Assembly: GCF_024435075.2 (NCBI RefSeq)
Contig: NZ_JAMZEG020000002.1
Span: forward strand, 821,501 to 885,500
Length of the DNA: 64,000 bases
Reading direction: 5' to 3'
Source: Marinomonas maritima
GTDB lineage: Bacteria > Pseudomonadota > Gammaproteobacteria > Pseudomonadales > Marinomonadaceae
This document shows, piece by piece, positions 62,961 to 64,000 of this stretch; position 1 is the first letter of the stretch; every line of letters starts with the position of its first letter. The notes under the pieces were generated by a model. It had not been told where the DNA came from and searched no databases. It worked only from the letters and a program-made list of their open reading frames with translations. The translations under genes were made by a program, and so were the position numbers.

Positions 62961-62994
62961 TGTATGTCCTTGTATGACAAGCTTTAATGGCAAA

Positions 62995-63019
62995 AATGGA
63001 GGAATATAATTCCTCCATT
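62995..63019 (-). terminator. Terminator after purC
   Basis: Perfect 11-bp arms AATGGAGGAAT (62995-63005) and ATTCCTCCATT (63009-63019) with a three-base loop, ending in T residues on the minus strand, 23 bases after the purC stop. Confidence 0.85.
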
Positions 63020-63041
63020 ATGGACTAAATCGCCAATACGC

Positions 63042-63758
63042 TTATGCGTCGAAATCAATACCTATACGACGACCTACATCCTCGTAAGCTTCAATCACGC
63101 CACCTAAGCCTTGACGGAAACGGTCTTTATCTAATTTTTCTCTGGTGTTTGCATCCCATAAACGACAACCGTCTGGGGAAAATTCATCACCCAATACAAC
63201 CTCGCCTTTATATAGGCCAAATTCTAGTTTGGAGTCCACTAGAATCATACCGCCTTCAGCAAAAATCGCTTTTAATACATCATTCACCTTAAATGTAAGC
63301 TCTTTTGCTTTTGCAAGGTCGCCTGCTTTTGCCCATCCGAATGATTCAACATGAGATTCGTTGATCATTGGGTCACCTAACGCGTCATTCTTTAAAAATA
63401 GCTCAAACGTTGGGGGCGTTAACGTAATGCCTTCCTCTACACCTAGACGACGGCATAAGCTCCCCGCCGCGACATTTCGAACAACACACTCAATAGGCAT
63501 CATGTCAAGACACTTAACCAGTGACTCTGTATCACTTAAAAGCTTTTCAAAATGCGTAGGAATTCCTGCTTCTTGTAGCTTTGTCATGATGAATGCATTG
63601 AACTTATTATTCACCATGCCTTTGCGGTCAAGCTGCTCTATTCTTTTACCATCAAATGCAGAGGTGTCATCACGAAACACTAGAACCATTTTGTCAGGAT
63701 CATCTGTACGAAATACAGATTTTGCCTTACCTGCATACAGCTCTTGTCGTTTTTCCAT
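63042..63758 (-). CDS. purC: Phosphoribosylaminoimidazole-succinocarboxamide synthase
   Basis: The 238-residue enzyme joins aspartate to CAIR in purine synthesis. MEKRQELYAGKAKSVFRT, FRDDTSAFDGKRIEQLDRKG and VECVVRNVAAGSL are family segments, and LEFGLYKGEVVLGDEFSPD (about residue 175) forms the active site. I use ATG 63758, which has GGAG eight bases upstream; a frame from 63776 adds six residues without support. It lies 41 bases downstream of the partial gene at the window end. Confidence 0.95.
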   Translation of the reverse strand: MEKRQELYAGKAKSVFRTDDPDKMVLVFRDDTSAFDGKRIEQLDRKGMVNNKFNAFIMTKLQEAGIPTHFEKLLSDTESLVKCLDMMPIECVVRNVAAGSLCRRLGVEEGITLTPPTFELFLKNDALGDPMINESHVESFGWAKAGDLAKAKELTFKVNDVLKAIFAEGGMILVDSKLEFGLYKGEVVLGDEFSPDGCRLWDANTREKLDKDRFRQGLGGVIEAYEDVGRRIGIDFDA

Positions 63759-63799
63759 TGGAGGGTCTCCGGTCATCTTTTCTGAGGGGTTAATCTTAA

Positions 63800-64000
63800 T
63801 TAGTTTACAAAGCGTTGTGTTAAATGAAACGACGTCACTTCTGGATAATCTGTTGCAGAAACATCGATCACTAAAAAATCACCCGCTTTTTGGTGGGTAA
63901 TCTTATACGGGTATTCTCGCTCTTCCCAACCCACATCATCTAAGTTTCGACGATATACATTGAACAATTTTTGCTTTTCACCCTTTCCTACTGGAATATT
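63800..64000 (-). CDS. C-terminal end of an unidentified protein (partial)
   Basis: The minus-strand frame ends with TAA at 63802-63800 and runs off the window edge. The 66 visible residues include GEKQKLFNVYRRNLDD, YPYKITHQKAGDFLVIDV and PEVTSFHLTQRFVN. I cannot name it with confidence. In relatives the gene before purC is often bamC (after dapA), so a BamC-like lipoprotein is possible, but the fragment alone does not show this. Confidence 0.4.
   Translation of the reverse strand, partial: NIPVGKGEKQKLFNVYRRNLDDVGWEEREYPYKITHQKAGDFLVIDVSATDYPEVTSFHLTQRFVN

Noticed and set aside
63361..63900. 179-codon plus-strand frame across purC
   Set aside because: It is antisense to purC and the neighbouring coding end, both of which have clear conserved protein sequence.

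Overview
The window looks like a stretch of core chromosome from a marine gammaproteobacterium, most likely in or near Marinomonas (Oceanospirillales). This assignment is inferred from gene order and protein character; no rRNA is present to confirm it. The sequence is moderately AT-rich, genes are dense, and several blocks follow the order known in Pseudomonas-like genomes: ruvCAB-tolQRAB-pal-cpoB, nadK-glpG-yeaC-DUF2797-pepN, and comEC-exbB-exbD-lpxK-ycaR-(kdsB)-ptp-murB. I see no CRISPR array, phage, integrase or insertion sequence.

Layout. 1-3.5 kb: end of a 2-hydroxyacid dehydrogenase, truC, a GNAT acetyltransferase, a YciH/SUI1-like factor, a degenerate GGDEF protein and a YbgC-like thioesterase. 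3.6-8.2 kb: the most accessory-looking part, with a sterol-desaturase-family membrane enzyme, a DUF2804 protein, a frameshifted small gene, tRNA-Ser(GGA), a nitroreductase remnant and a membrane-anchored coiled-coil protein. 8.2-18.4 kb (minus strand): nadA, two tRNA-Lys, the Tol-Pal envelope operon, ruvCAB and aspS. 18.5-24.2 kb: a GreA/GreB-like factor, an iron-linked MarR plus siderophore-interacting protein unit behind a Fur-box-like site, cysDN and a coiled-coil membrane protein. 24.3-32.2 kb: sodB, a TerB-like protein, a two-gene YeeE/YedE transporter, an ornithine/lysine decarboxylase with a long leader, a MOSC protein, ybiT, a lone cyclic-nucleotide-binding domain and a broken ridA-like gene. 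32.3-45.4 kb: btuR/cobO, metH, a coiled-coil lipoprotein, pepN, DUF2797, yeaC, glpG, nadK and an ACC-deaminase-like enzyme. 45.5-54.6 kb: ydiJ, a spermidine-synthase-fold protein, pgm, a FabH-like enzyme, a patatin and murI. 54.6-64 kb: murB, a truncated LMW-PTP, ycaR, lpxK, exbD/exbB homologues, comEC, a DUF2062 protein, lolD with a single Lol permease, purC and the end of another gene.

How the genes fit together. A large share serves the envelope: Tol-Pal for outer-membrane constriction, Lol for lipoprotein export, LpxK for lipid A, and MurB/MurI for peptidoglycan precursors. Other groups serve sulfur supply (cysDN, YeeE halves, metH), NAD (nadA, nadK) and recombination (ruvABC).

No unmistakable new system stands out. 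The more unusual signals are domain or gene erosion: a CysN with what looks like a vestigial APS-kinase tail, a ComEC with no visible nuclease motif, a GGDEF protein with a broken signature, a single LolC/E-type permease, conserved clusters lacking ybgC, yebC or kdsB, and four genes with frameshifts, a stop or a truncation. There is also a long untranslated leader before the decarboxylase. All calls are from reading the sequence; no database search was run.
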